Source: Microbacterium enclense
Lineage (GTDB): Bacteria > Actinomycetota > Actinomycetes > Actinomycetales > Microbacteriaceae
Reading direction: 5' to 3'
Length of the DNA stretch: 64,000 bases
Assembly (NCBI RefSeq): GCF_001456955.1
Contig: NZ_KQ758469.1
Span: forward strand, 188,926-252,925
Positions 8,197 to 15,859 of the stretch are shown one piece after another. Below the pieces are notes generated by a model. It worked only from the letters and a program-made list of their open reading frames with translations. It was not told the origin of the DNA and did no database searches. How positions within the stretch are numbered: position 1 is the stretch's first letter; each line of letters opens with the position of its first letter. Both the position numbers and the translations under genes were made by a program.

Positions 8197-9235
8197 GGAG
8201 GTTCACCACCGTTCCGAGGGCGAAGGCGAACAGCACCACGACCACCGTCATCCCGACGAGCACGCGCGTGGTGAAGGTCGTGCGCAGCAGCGCCATCATC
8301 TTCAGGTCGATGATGGGGCCCACGACGAGGAACGCCACGATCGACCCCGGCGTGAACGTCGAGGCGAACGACAGCGCGAAGAACGCGTCGACGTTCGAGC
8401 ACAGCGACACCACGATCGCCAGCAGCATCATCGCCGCGATCGACAGGGCCGGGTCGGAACCGATCGCCAGCAGGGCGCTGCGCGGCACGAGCACCTGCAC
8501 CGCTCCCGCCAGCAGCGAGCCGATGATGAGCGCCGGCATGACCGAGCGCAGCTCGACGACGAACTGGGCCAGGGTGCGCCGCCCGCGGTCGCCGCGCTCC
8601 TGCACGACGATCTCGCACGTCTCGAGGAAGCGCTCGGTGAGCAGCTTGTCGGGATCGGGATGCCGGCTGTACAGCCACCCGATGAGGTTGGCGACGAGGT
8701 ACCCGCCGATGAGACGCGCGACGAGGATGCCGTCGCTGAAGCCGAACGCGGCGTGCGTGGAGATGATGACGATCGGGTTCACGATCGGAGCCGCGACGAG
8801 GAACGTCAGGGTGTCGGAGACGCCGAAGCCGCGCATGAGCAGGCCGCGGGCGAAGGGCACGTTGCCGCACTCGCAGACGGGGATGAACATGCCCAGCAGC
8901 GACAGCACCGCCCGGCGCGCCCACGGCGCGCGCGGCATCCATCTCTCGATCGCCCCCGGCGGCACCCAGACCTGCACGACGATCGACAGCACGACGCCCA
9001 GCACGACGAACGGCAACGACTCGATGAGCACGCTGAGAGCGAGGGTCAGCCCGTCTTGCGCGCGGGTCGGCAGCGACTGCGCGAAGAGCGTCGGAGCGAG
9101 CGCGTCGATCAGGAACAGCACCGCCAGCACGACGACGCCCAGGCCGAGCGCGACGAGGGTGCGCGGGGCGCCCGTACGCTGCGGCGGGGGTGCCGTGGTG
9201 CGACTACTCGTCGCCACGCTCGCGAGCCCGGTCAC
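8189..9235 (-). CDS. YraQ/UPF0718-family permease
   Basis: About eight membrane segments spread over 348 residues, with the family block VPVCECGNVPFARGLL (shared CxCGxxP-type motif) near residue 120 and a related repeat later (VVSLCSNVDAFFALSF). Members are thought to move metals or metalloids; the substrate is unproven. It is coupled to the TIGR03943-type partner and overlaps the 3' end of zur by about 30 bases. The zur-permease-partner order supports a zinc or cobalt role. The GTG at 9235 is used as start; GTG 9217 is possible. Confidence 0.85.
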   Translation of the reverse strand: MTGLASVATSSRTTAPPPQRTGAPRTLVALGLGVVVLAVLFLIDALAPTLFAQSLPTRAQDGLTLALSVLIESLPFVVLGVVLSIVVQVWVPPGAIERWMPRAPWARRAVLSLLGMFIPVCECGNVPFARGLLMRGFGVSDTLTFLVAAPIVNPIVIISTHAAFGFSDGILVARLIGGYLVANLIGWLYSRHPDPDKLLTERFLETCEIVVQERGDRGRRTLAQFVVELRSVMPALIIGSLLAGAVQVLVPRSALLAIGSDPALSIAAMMLLAIVVSLCSNVDAFFALSFASTFTPGSIVAFLVVGPIIDLKMMALLRTTFTTRVLVGMTVVVVLFAFALGTVVNLLV

Positions 9236-9617
9236 GGGCGCAATCGGTGCAGATGCCGAAGATGTCGACCACGTGCTCGGCCTCGCTGAACCCGTGCTGG
9301 GCCGCGGTGCGCTGCGCCCACTCCTCGACGTCGGTGGCCGCGATCTCGACCGCCTTGCCGCACGAGCGGCAGATCAGGTGGTGATGGTGGCCGCGGGTCT
9401 CGCAGGCGCGGAACAGATTCTCGCCCTCGGGGCTCTGCAGGGAATCGGCGTCGCCCCGGGCCGCCAGACCGGCGAGGGTGCGGTACACGGTGGCCAGGCC
9501 GATGCCGGTGTTCTCGTCGCGCAGGGTGGCGTGCAGGGTCTGTGCGCTGACGAACCCGCCGGCTCCCGACAGGGCTTCGCGCACGCGCTCGCGCTGCCAC
9601 GTGTTGCGCTGGACCAT
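9204..9617 (-). CDS. zur: Fur-family zinc uptake regulator Zur
   Basis: A 137-residue Fur-fold protein with an N-terminal winged helix (STAQTLHATL-like region, then GLATVYRTLAGLAARG) and a C-terminal metal domain with HHHHLICRSCGKAVE and GICTDC. The two CxxC pairs are the structural zinc site. ATG 9617 (MVQRNTWQRERV) is chosen; the upstream extension to 9689 has no support. Zur represses zinc-import genes when zinc is plentiful. Placement beside znuABC and a matching operator before znuA make Zur more likely than Fur, Mur or PerR. It is first in a five-gene overlapping unit. Confidence 0.9.
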   Translation of the reverse strand: MVQRNTWQRERVREALSGAGGFVSAQTLHATLRDENTGIGLATVYRTLAGLAARGDADSLQSPEGENLFRACETRGHHHHLICRSCGKAVEIAATDVEEWAQRTAAQHGFSEAEHVVDIFGICTDCARDRARERGDE

Positions 9618-9752
9618 GCGGGCGAGTCTAGCGAGGCGTTCGGTGAATCGGCTGGGGGTTACGCGGTAGCCCGCGACGGCCTCGCGCATCCGCCTCGCGC
9701 CGCGGTGCCTCGCCTCCCGCCCGCACCCGGGGCGTGCCGCCGCCGGTCGACG

Positions 9753-10613
9753 TCAGAGCGCGCGGGTGGTGCGGTCGCGCCGCGCGCCGACCAGACGGCA
9801 GACGAGGTAGATCGCGAACGAGATGGTCGTGATGTACGGGCTCACCGGCAGGGTTCCGGCGACCGCGAGGAGCACCCCGCCCACGGCCGAGACGAAGCCG
9901 AACGCCGCCGCGAGCAGCGGCACCGACAGGGGCCCGGATGCCACGCGCATCGCGGCCGCCGCCGGGGTCACCAGCAGCGCCATGACCAGGAGCGCGCCGA
10001 TGATGTGCACGGCGACGGCGACGATGAGACCGAGCAGCAGCATGAACGCCAGCGACACCGCGGTGGTGGGCACCCCGCGGGCGGCGGCGGACTGCGGGTC
10101 GAGCGAATCGAAGCGCAGGGGGCGCCAGATCAGCAGGAGCGCCGCCAGCACGGCGACGCCGATGACGACGAGCCACCCGAGCTGCTCGCTCTGCACCGAC
10201 ACGATCTGCCCGGTCAGCAGGCTGAACCGCGTGGCGCTGCGGCCGTTGTAGAGCGAGAGGCACAGGATGCCGACACCCAGGCCGAAGGGCATGAGCACGC
10301 CGATGATCGAGTTGCGGTCGCGGGCGCGCGCTCCGAGCAGACCGATGAGGGCCGCCGCGATGAGCGAGCCGACGATCGAGCCCGAGACGACGTCGACGCC
10401 GATGAGCAGGGCCACCGCGGCGCCGGCGAACGACAGCTCGCTGATGCCGTGCACGGCGAAGGCCATGTCGCGCTGCATGACGAACACGCCGATGAGACCG
10501 CCGACGAGGCCCAGCACGGCCCCGGCGTAGACGGAGTTCTGCACCAGCTCGAGGATGGCGCCGTACTGGCTGACCCCGCCGAACAGGGCGTCGCCGACGT
10601 CGGACCAGTTCAT
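9753..10613 (-). CDS. znuB: zinc ABC transporter permease
   Basis: This 286-residue polytopic protein has roughly eight membrane segments and typical ABC-3 family blocks (DMAFAVHGISELSFAGAA, then GLLGARARDRNS and HIIGALLVMALLVTPAAAA). It forms the membrane channel of the ZnuABC zinc importer. ATG 10613 overlaps the znuC stop as ATGA, so the long upstream extension in the same frame is rejected. The gene ends 135 bases before zur, which may have its own promoter. Confidence 0.94.
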   Translation of the reverse strand: MNWSDVGDALFGGVSQYGAILELVQNSVYAGAVLGLVGGLIGVFVMQRDMAFAVHGISELSFAGAAVALLIGVDVVSGSIVGSLIAAALIGLLGARARDRNSIIGVLMPFGLGVGILCLSLYNGRSATRFSLLTGQIVSVQSEQLGWLVVIGVAVLAALLLIWRPLRFDSLDPQSAAARGVPTTAVSLAFMLLLGLIVAVAVHIIGALLVMALLVTPAAAAMRVASGPLSVPLLAAAFGFVSAVGGVLLAVAGTLPVSPYITTISFAIYLVCRLVGARRDRTTRAL

Positions 10614-11425
10614 GCGTCGTCCTCGTCGTGGTGATGGTGGTGGGCCTCGTCGGCATCCGGTGCTCCGACGACGATGAGCTGCCCGCCGGCCCGCACGACG
10701 TACACGGGGGCGCCGTAGAGACCGCTCAGCGTCTCGGTGGTCAGCACCTCGTCGGGCGTGCCCAGGGTGAAGCGGCCGTGCGCGATGTAGAGGATGCGGT
10801 CGACCCGCGAGAGCACGGGGTTGATGTCGTGCGTCACCAGCAGCACGGCCGCGTCGCGCTCGCGGCGGTGCCGATCGATGAGGCGCACGACGGCCTGCTG
10901 GTTCGCGAGGTCGAGGCTGGTCAGCGGCTCGTCGCACAGCAGCAGGGCGGGGTCGTCGGCGAGGGCCTGACCGACGCGGAGGCGCTGCTGCTCGCCGCCG
11001 GAGAGGAGTCCGACGGGTCGGTCTCCGAACGCGGTGGCGCCCACGGCCTCGAGCAGCTCGTCGATGCGCGCGCGATCCTTCTTGCGCGAGAGCGGGAGCC
11101 CCAGCCGGTGCCCGTCGACGCCGAGGCCGACGATGTCACGCCCGCGCAGAGGCGTCTCGCGGGGCAGGGGGCGTTGCTGGGGGATGTAGCCGATGCGACG
11201 GTTGCCCGCGCGACGCACGGGCGCGCCGAGCGCCTCGATGGAGCCGGCGCTCAGCCGCTCGAGGCCGAGGATCGCGCGCAGCAGCGTCGTCTTGCCCGAG
11301 CCGCTGGGCCCGAGCACCGCGACGAGCTCGCCGGGCTCGACCTCGAGGTCGAGCCCGGCCCAGAGCTCTCGGCCGCCCCGCTCCAGGGCGGCGCCGCGGA
11401 TGCGCAGCGGGGCTGCGGCGGTCAC
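10610..11425 (-). CDS. znuC: zinc ABC transporter ATP-binding protein, His-tailed
   Basis: A 271-residue ABC ATPase with Walker A (GPSGSGKTT), the signature (LSGGEQQR) and Walker B (LLLCDEPL). It energises zinc import through ZnuB. It begins at GTG 11425, overlapping the znuA stop by GTGA. The C-terminus carries an acidic His cluster (DEAHHHHHDEDD), unusual on a cytosolic ATPase. Such a tail could sense or buffer zinc; that is inference. Confidence 0.94.
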   Translation of the reverse strand: MTAAAPLRIRGAALERGGRELWAGLDLEVEPGELVAVLGPSGSGKTTLLRAILGLERLSAGSIEALGAPVRRAGNRRIGYIPQQRPLPRETPLRGRDIVGLGVDGHRLGLPLSRKKDRARIDELLEAVGATAFGDRPVGLLSGGEQQRLRVGQALADDPALLLCDEPLTSLDLANQQAVVRLIDRHRRERDAAVLLVTHDINPVLSRVDRILYIAHGRFTLGTPDEVLTTETLSGLYGAPVYVVRAGGQLIVVGAPDADEAHHHHHDEDDA

Positions 11426-12474
11426 GCCGCCAGCGCGTCGGACAGCGCCGTGATGTTGCTCTGCATCCACGAGATGTAAGTCTGACCCTCGGGGAGCGTT
11501 TCGGTGAACTCGATCACCGGGATGTTCTTCGCCTTGGCCTCGTTCTCGACCTGCGTGGTCTCGGCGCCGCCGGTCTGCGGGTTGACGATCATGACCCGGA
11601 TCTCGCCCGAGTCGATCAGCTGCAGCGCCTCGAGCAGGGTGGCGGGCGGGACGTCCTGCCCCTCCTCGACCGACTCGCTGAACTCGTTGGGGGTCGCGTT
11701 GTCGAGCCCGGCGGCCTCGATGAGGTACACGGGCACCGGCTCGGTCACGAAGACCTTCGCATCGGCATCCTTGGCCCCGATCTGCCCGAGCGAGTCTTCG
11801 AGGCCGGCGATCTCGCCGACGAAGGCGTCGGCGTTCGCCGTGAAGTCGGCCGCGTGGTCGGGAGCGAGTTCGCCGAGGTGCTCGGCGATGTCGTTGGCGA
11901 GGTCTTCGACGGTGTGCGGGTCGTACCAGACGTGCTCGTTGAAGCCCTCGATGTGGTCGTGGCCGTCGCCCTCGGCGTGGGTCTCGCCCTCGGCGTGGTC
12001 GTGGCCGTCGTCTTCGGCGTGCGCGTCGGCATTCTCGGTCGGGGCGGGGGTCGCCTCGTCGCCGTGCGCCTCGTCGTGCGACGCGGCACCGGGGTAGTCG
12101 TGGTTGAACTCCACGGCGGTGATGACCGGCGCGGTGGTGCCGCTGGCCTCGACGAGCGACTCCATGAACGAGTCGTACCCGCCGCCGTTCTCGATGACCA
12201 GGCCTGCATTCTTCAGGGTGAGCTGATCCTGCGCGCTGGCTTCGTACTCGTGCGGGTCTTGCGACGACGACGTGATGATCGAGGTGACATCGACGAAGTC
12301 ACCGCCGATCGCCTGCGCGATCGATCCGTAGACGTCGGTGGATGCCACGACCGCGACCTTGCCGCCCGCGGCGGACTCGGAGCTGGTGGCGGCGGGCGCC
12401 CCGCCGGCGCAACCGGCGAGCGCGAGAACGGAGGCGGCCCCGAGGACGACGGGGGCGAGGATGCGTCGGGTCAT
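11422..12474 (-). CDS. znuA: zinc ABC transporter substrate-binding lipoprotein
   Basis: A 350-residue cluster A-1 binding protein that captures zinc outside the membrane. A lipoprotein signal ends in LALAGC. The family's internal His/Asp-rich loop (about residues 140-185, with repeated DGHDHAEG and DGHDHIEG) precedes the metal-ligand His in EHVWYDPHTV. The start at ATG 12474 gives a proper signal peptide; the extension to 12510 would run through the Zur box. It heads a tightly overlapping znuA-znuC-znuB operon, with the Zur operator 21-35 bases upstream of its start codon. Confidence 0.95.
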   Translation of the reverse strand: MTRRILAPVVLGAASVLALAGCAGGAPAATSSESAAGGKVAVVASTDVYGSIAQAIGGDFVDVTSIITSSSQDPHEYEASAQDQLTLKNAGLVIENGGGYDSFMESLVEASGTTAPVITAVEFNHDYPGAASHDEAHGDEATPAPTENADAHAEDDGHDHAEGETHAEGDGHDHIEGFNEHVWYDPHTVEDLANDIAEHLGELAPDHAADFTANADAFVGEIAGLEDSLGQIGAKDADAKVFVTEPVPVYLIEAAGLDNATPNEFSESVEEGQDVPPATLLEALQLIDSGEIRVMIVNPQTGGAETTQVENEAKAKNIPVIEFTETLPEGQTYISWMQSNITALSDALAA

Positions 12475-12494
12475 GGGAGCAACCGTAACGCTGG

Positions 12495-12509
12495 TGATAA
12501 TCGTTCTCA
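12495..12509. promoter_or_regulatory. Zur operator before znuA
   Basis: TGATAATCGTTCTCA is a 15-base near-perfect inverted repeat (TGAnAA-N3-TTnTCA), matching known actinobacterial Zur boxes. It lies 21 bases upstream of the znuA start, where bound Zur would block transcription initiation. It is the only good match I found in the metal block. Confidence 0.85.
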
Positions 12510-12554
12510 AACTCAGCCGCGAAGCGAAAGTGTTTTCTCAGCATGACGCCGCGC

Positions 12555-12971
12555 TCAACGGCGGGCGGTCGATCTTCGCGCTCGCCAGGCCCGCCACGCT
12601 CCGGTCGACCACAGGGCCCAGGTCACCAGCAGGGGCTGGAAGAGCAAGCGGACACCGCGGGCGAGGTCGGTGTCGAGGCCGAAGGCATCGGTGCCGCGGA
12701 CGAACTGCTCGATGTTGCCGGGGAAGATCGCGACGAAGAAGGCCGCGACGATCCAGCCAACCACCACACGGAAGCGACCGAGGACGACGAGGGCGAGGCC
12801 GAGCGCGATCTCGACGATCCCGGATGCCACGACGGTGACGTCGACCGGAAACGGGAGCCATGACGGCACCTGAGCGACGAACTCATCGCGCGCGAAGGTG
12901 AGGTGCGCGGTGCCGGCGAGAAGGAGCACGCCACCGAGCAGCCAGCGGGCCGAGGTGCGGAGCAGGCTCAT
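12555..12971 (-). CDS. DoxX-like membrane protein
   Basis: A 138-residue protein with four predicted membrane segments and a DoxX-type layout: a first helix near residue 10 (WLLGGVLLLAGTAHLTF), a second around VEIALGLALVVLG, the family-like FFVAIFPGNIEQF and a final helix near VRLLFQPLLVTWALW. The function of this group is poorly defined (redox or quinone-linked roles have been proposed). ATG 12971 is chosen; the long open frame upstream is antisense-style noise over metI. It is a lone gene between znuA and metI on the same strand. Confidence 0.8.
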   Translation of the reverse strand: MSLLRTSARWLLGGVLLLAGTAHLTFARDEFVAQVPSWLPFPVDVTVVASGIVEIALGLALVVLGRFRVVVGWIVAAFFVAIFPGNIEQFVRGTDAFGLDTDLARGVRLLFQPLLVTWALWSTGAWRAWRARRSTARR

Positions 12972-13057
12972 CCTCCGAGCGTAGGCGGGGAGGTGGGAGG
13001 CGGGCCCGGCAGGCCGATCCTCGCAGCTGATGCCGTCCCCGCCACCTGCGCCCGAGG

Positions 13058-13717
13058 TCAGCGGCGCAGGATGCGATGCGCCAGGGCGTTGCCGAGGAGC
13101 TGACCGGCCTGCACGATGACGACGATGATGGCGACCGTCCCCCACGTCGCCTGCGCGTTGAACTGCTGGTAGCCGTAGATGATCGCGAAGTTGCCGAGTC
13201 CGCCGCCGCCGATGTACCCCGCCATGGCCGACATGTCGACCACCGCGATGAACATGAACGTGTAGCCGAGGATCAGCGGCGCGAGGGCCTCGGGGATGAC
13301 GACTCCGAACAGCACACCGATGCGCCGTGCACCGACTGCCCGGGCCGCCTCGACGGTGCCCGGATCGACCGCGACGAGATTCTGCTCGACGACGCGGGCG
13401 ATCACGACCGTGGCCATGATCGTGATCGGCACGATCGCGGCATCCGTCCCCAGCGTCGTCCCCGTCACCGCGCGCGTGACCGGAGCCACGGCGGTGAGGA
13501 AGATGATGAACGGGATGGGGCGGATGACGTTGATCACGAGGTTGGCCACGGCGAACACGACACGGTTGGCGAACAGGTTGCCCGGCCGGGTGGCGTAGAG
13601 CAGCGCGCCGATGACGAGACCCGCGACGCCCGAGATGAGCAACGAGACCGCGACCATGTAGACGGTCTCGCCGATGGACTGCAGCAGCACCGGTGTGAGG
13701 GTGTCCCACTTGTTCAC
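13058..13717 (-). CDS. metI: methionine ABC transporter permease
   Basis: A 219-residue MetI-type permease with about five membrane segments and the EAA-loop region TVEAARAVGARRIGVLFGVVIPEALAP split across residues ~125-155, which contacts MetN. It forms the channel for methionine import. Its start overlaps the metN stop by four bases, so metQ-metN-metI is one coupled operon with metI last. Confidence 0.95.
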   Translation of the reverse strand: MNKWDTLTPVLLQSIGETVYMVAVSLLISGVAGLVIGALLYATRPGNLFANRVVFAVANLVINVIRPIPFIIFLTAVAPVTRAVTGTTLGTDAAIVPITIMATVVIARVVEQNLVAVDPGTVEAARAVGARRIGVLFGVVIPEALAPLILGYTFMFIAVVDMSAMAGYIGGGGLGNFAIIYGYQQFNAQATWGTVAIIVVIVQAGQLLGNALAHRILRR

Positions 13718-14739
13718 GCGCGCACCTCCGCGGTGGGCACGACGACGTCGGTGTGTGCTCGCAGCTCGGCCACGACCGCCTCCAGGTCATCGGTGTGCAC
13801 GCGGTACGTCAGGGTTCCGAGCTGCTTGCCGAGCACGTCGGTCACGCCGCCGTAGACGACGGAATGGCGCGCACCGTGCCGGTGGAACACCTCGGAGACG
13901 TCTTCGCTCGAGAACTCGTTGATCTCGACGCTGACCAGGTCTCCCCCGCCCGCGGTGAGCGCCGACAGCGCCTCGCCCGACGGAACCCCCTGGGTCACGG
14001 CCGCGACGAAGCGCTTGGTGAGCTCGGCGCGCGGGTGCGCGAACACGCGGTACGTGTCGCCGCTGTCGACGACGCGTCCGCCGTCCATCACGATCACCTG
14101 GTCGCACAGCTCGTGCACGATCGAGATCTGGTGCGTGATGACGACGATGGTGATGCCCAACCGTCGGTTGATCTCGCGCAGCAGATCGAGCACCTCGGCC
14201 GTGGTCTGCGGGTCGAGGGCGCTGGTCGCCTCGTCGGCGAGCAGGATGCGCGGGTCGGTGGCGATCGCTCGGGCGATGCCGACGCGCTGCTTCTGGCCAC
14301 CCGACAGGCGCCGCGGGTACTGCTTCGCCTTGTCGCCGATGCCGACGAAGTCGAGCAGCTCGGCGACCCGCTTGTCGCGATCGGCCTTCTTCCAGCCGGC
14401 GACCTTGAGCGGGTAGGCGACGTTGGCCGCGACCGTGCGCGACGAGAAGAGGTTGAACTGCTGGAAGATCATGCCGACCCGGCGCCGGAGGTCGCGGAGC
14501 GTCGCCTCGGTGGCATCCCCCACGTTCACGCCCAGCACTTCGACGGTGCCCGACGTGGGCTGCTCGAGCCCGTTGAGCAGCCGCACGAGCGTGGACTTGC
14601 CGGCGCCGGAGTAGCCGATGACCCCGACGATCGACCCCTCCTCCACCGTCAGCGACACGTCGTCGACGGCGGTGGAGGAGGTGCGGCGATCGGTGCGGAA
14701 GCTCTTCGTGACGCCCCGCAGCTCGATGACCGCGGTCAT
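13714..14739 (-). CDS. metN: methionine ABC transporter ATP-binding protein
   Basis: A 341-residue ABC ATPase with Walker A (GYSGAGKST), Q-loop, signature (LSGGQKQR) and Walker B (RILLADEAT), plus a C-terminal regulatory NIL/ACT-like domain after residue ~260 that binds methionine for feedback inhibition in MetN proteins. ATG 14739 overlaps the metQ stop as ATGA; the much longer frame to 15654 only reads through metQ out of frame. Confidence 0.95.
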   Translation of the reverse strand: MTAVIELRGVTKSFRTDRRTSSTAVDDVSLTVEEGSIVGVIGYSGAGKSTLVRLLNGLEQPTSGTVEVLGVNVGDATEATLRDLRRRVGMIFQQFNLFSSRTVAANVAYPLKVAGWKKADRDKRVAELLDFVGIGDKAKQYPRRLSGGQKQRVGIARAIATDPRILLADEATSALDPQTTAEVLDLLREINRRLGITIVVITHQISIVHELCDQVIVMDGGRVVDSGDTYRVFAHPRAELTKRFVAAVTQGVPSGEALSALTAGGGDLVSVEINEFSSEDVSEVFHRHGARHSVVYGGVTDVLGKQLGTLTYRVHTDDLEAVVAELRAHTDVVVPTAEVRA

Positions 14740-15638
14740 CCGTTCTGGGCCTCGAGGGCGTCTTCGAGGCTGGTCAGCTCGTCCTGGAGCTGGGCGCCGG
14801 TCCACTCCGTCTTGAACTGCAGGTTGCCCTGGTTCAGCTCGGTGACCGCGGCCTCGACCTCGGGCGAGTGGTACGCGGCGACGAGCTTCGCCCAGCGGGG
14901 GTCGTCCTTCTTGTCGTCGCGCGTGACGAAGGCGTTGATGTAGGGCGCCAGCTGCGGGTTGTCGAGGTCTTCCTTGAAGATGATGAGCTCGTCGCCGAGC
15001 CCGCCCTTCTGCGCCTGGGTGTTGTTGACGATGGCGGCCTGAGCGCTGCCGTCCTTGAGAGCGGTGACGGTCTGGTTGGTGTCGACCGGCAGCAGCGTGA
15101 CCTTGGTCGTCTCGATGTCGGCCGGCGTCGAGAGCGCGGTGCCCCCGTCCTTCAGGGTCAGCAGCCCGGCGGTCTGCAGGTTGAGCAGGCCGCGCGCGAG
15201 GTTCGTGGGGTTGTTCGGGATCGCGACGGTCGCGCCCTCGGGCAGGTCCTTCACGTCGGTGTACTGCTCGGAGTACAGCGCCAGCGGGTACACCGCCGTC
15301 GCGCCGACCGGCACGAGCGAGCCGTTGTTCTCGACGTTGAACTGCGACAGGTAGATGAGGTGCTGGAAGAGATTCACGTCGAGCTCGCCGTCTTGCACGC
15401 CCTGGTTGAGCTGCACGCCGTCGTTGATGGTGCGCACCTCGAGCTCGATCCCCTCGTCGGCGAGCTTCTGCTTCAGCACCGTCCAGTGCGCCTCGTTGCC
15501 GTCGTCGGCGCCGAGGACGATGCGCGACGAGTCGTCGCCGGATGCCGCTCCCCCGGCGCACCCGGTGAGGGCGAGGAGGAGGGCTGCGGTGGAGGCGCCG
15601 AGGATCGTGGCCAGGCGTGCGGTGCGGCGTGAAGTCAT
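14736..15638 (-). CDS. metQ: methionine-binding lipoprotein (NlpA/MetQ family)
   Basis: A 300-residue binding protein with a lipoprotein signal ending LALTGC and the MetQ family blocks ELDVNLFQHLIYLSQFN, IPNNPTNLARGLLNLQ and AIVNNTQAQ. It captures methionine, probably including the D-isomer, for MetNI. It is first in the operon. No SAM riboswitch or T-box was recognised upstream, but a palindrome lies 43-59 bases before the start. Confidence 0.94.
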   Translation of the reverse strand: MTSRRTARLATILGASTAALLLALTGCAGGAASGDDSSRIVLGADDGNEAHWTVLKQKLADEGIELEVRTINDGVQLNQGVQDGELDVNLFQHLIYLSQFNVENNGSLVPVGATAVYPLALYSEQYTDVKDLPEGATVAIPNNPTNLARGLLNLQTAGLLTLKDGGTALSTPADIETTKVTLLPVDTNQTVTALKDGSAQAAIVNNTQAQKGGLGDELIIFKEDLDNPQLAPYINAFVTRDDKKDDPRWAKLVAAYHSPEVEAAVTELNQGNLQFKTEWTGAQLQDELTSLEDALEAQNG

Positions 15639-15680
15639 GGCTCCACGTCATCACGTGCGGGGCAGATGCCGAAGTCGGAG

Positions 15681-15697
15681 CGTTACGGCCGGTAACG
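15681..15697. promoter_or_regulatory. palindrome upstream of metQ, candidate operator
   Basis: CGTTACGGCCGGTAACG has 6-bp perfect arms (CGTTAC and GTAACG). A partial copy (GGGTAACCG) follows at about 15710. Location before metQ suggests a repressor site for the methionine importer. The cognate regulator is not in the window. Confidence 0.4.
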
Positions 15698-15821
15698 ACC
15701 CGTCATGCGGGGTAACCGATTCGACGTCGCGCCGGCGAGTGGAGATGATCGCGCCCGCCGCCCGGCTCCCCGGGCCCCGTCACCCGTCGATGACCGACCG
15801 AGCTCCGCCGGCGCTCGATCA

Positions 15822-15854
15822 GCGGGGAGGGGGCGTGGACGGCCCCCTCCCCGC
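15822..15854. terminator. hairpin terminator after the GH39-like gene
   Basis: A perfect 13-bp stem (15822-15834 with 15842-15854) with a 7-base loop begins 6 bases past the stop of the GH39-like gene. It very likely ends that transcript. Confidence 0.75.
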
Positions 15855-15859
15855 GGTGA

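Noticed and set aside
12972..13790. N-terminal extension of the DoxX-like protein
   Set aside because: The extension overlaps metI antisense-style, is His/Arg-rich and lacks any domain. ATG 12971 begins a normal membrane protein.
15639..15821. SAM riboswitch or T-box upstream of metQ
   Set aside because: No SAM-I/SAM-II helices or T-box motif were recognised; only a simple palindrome is visible.
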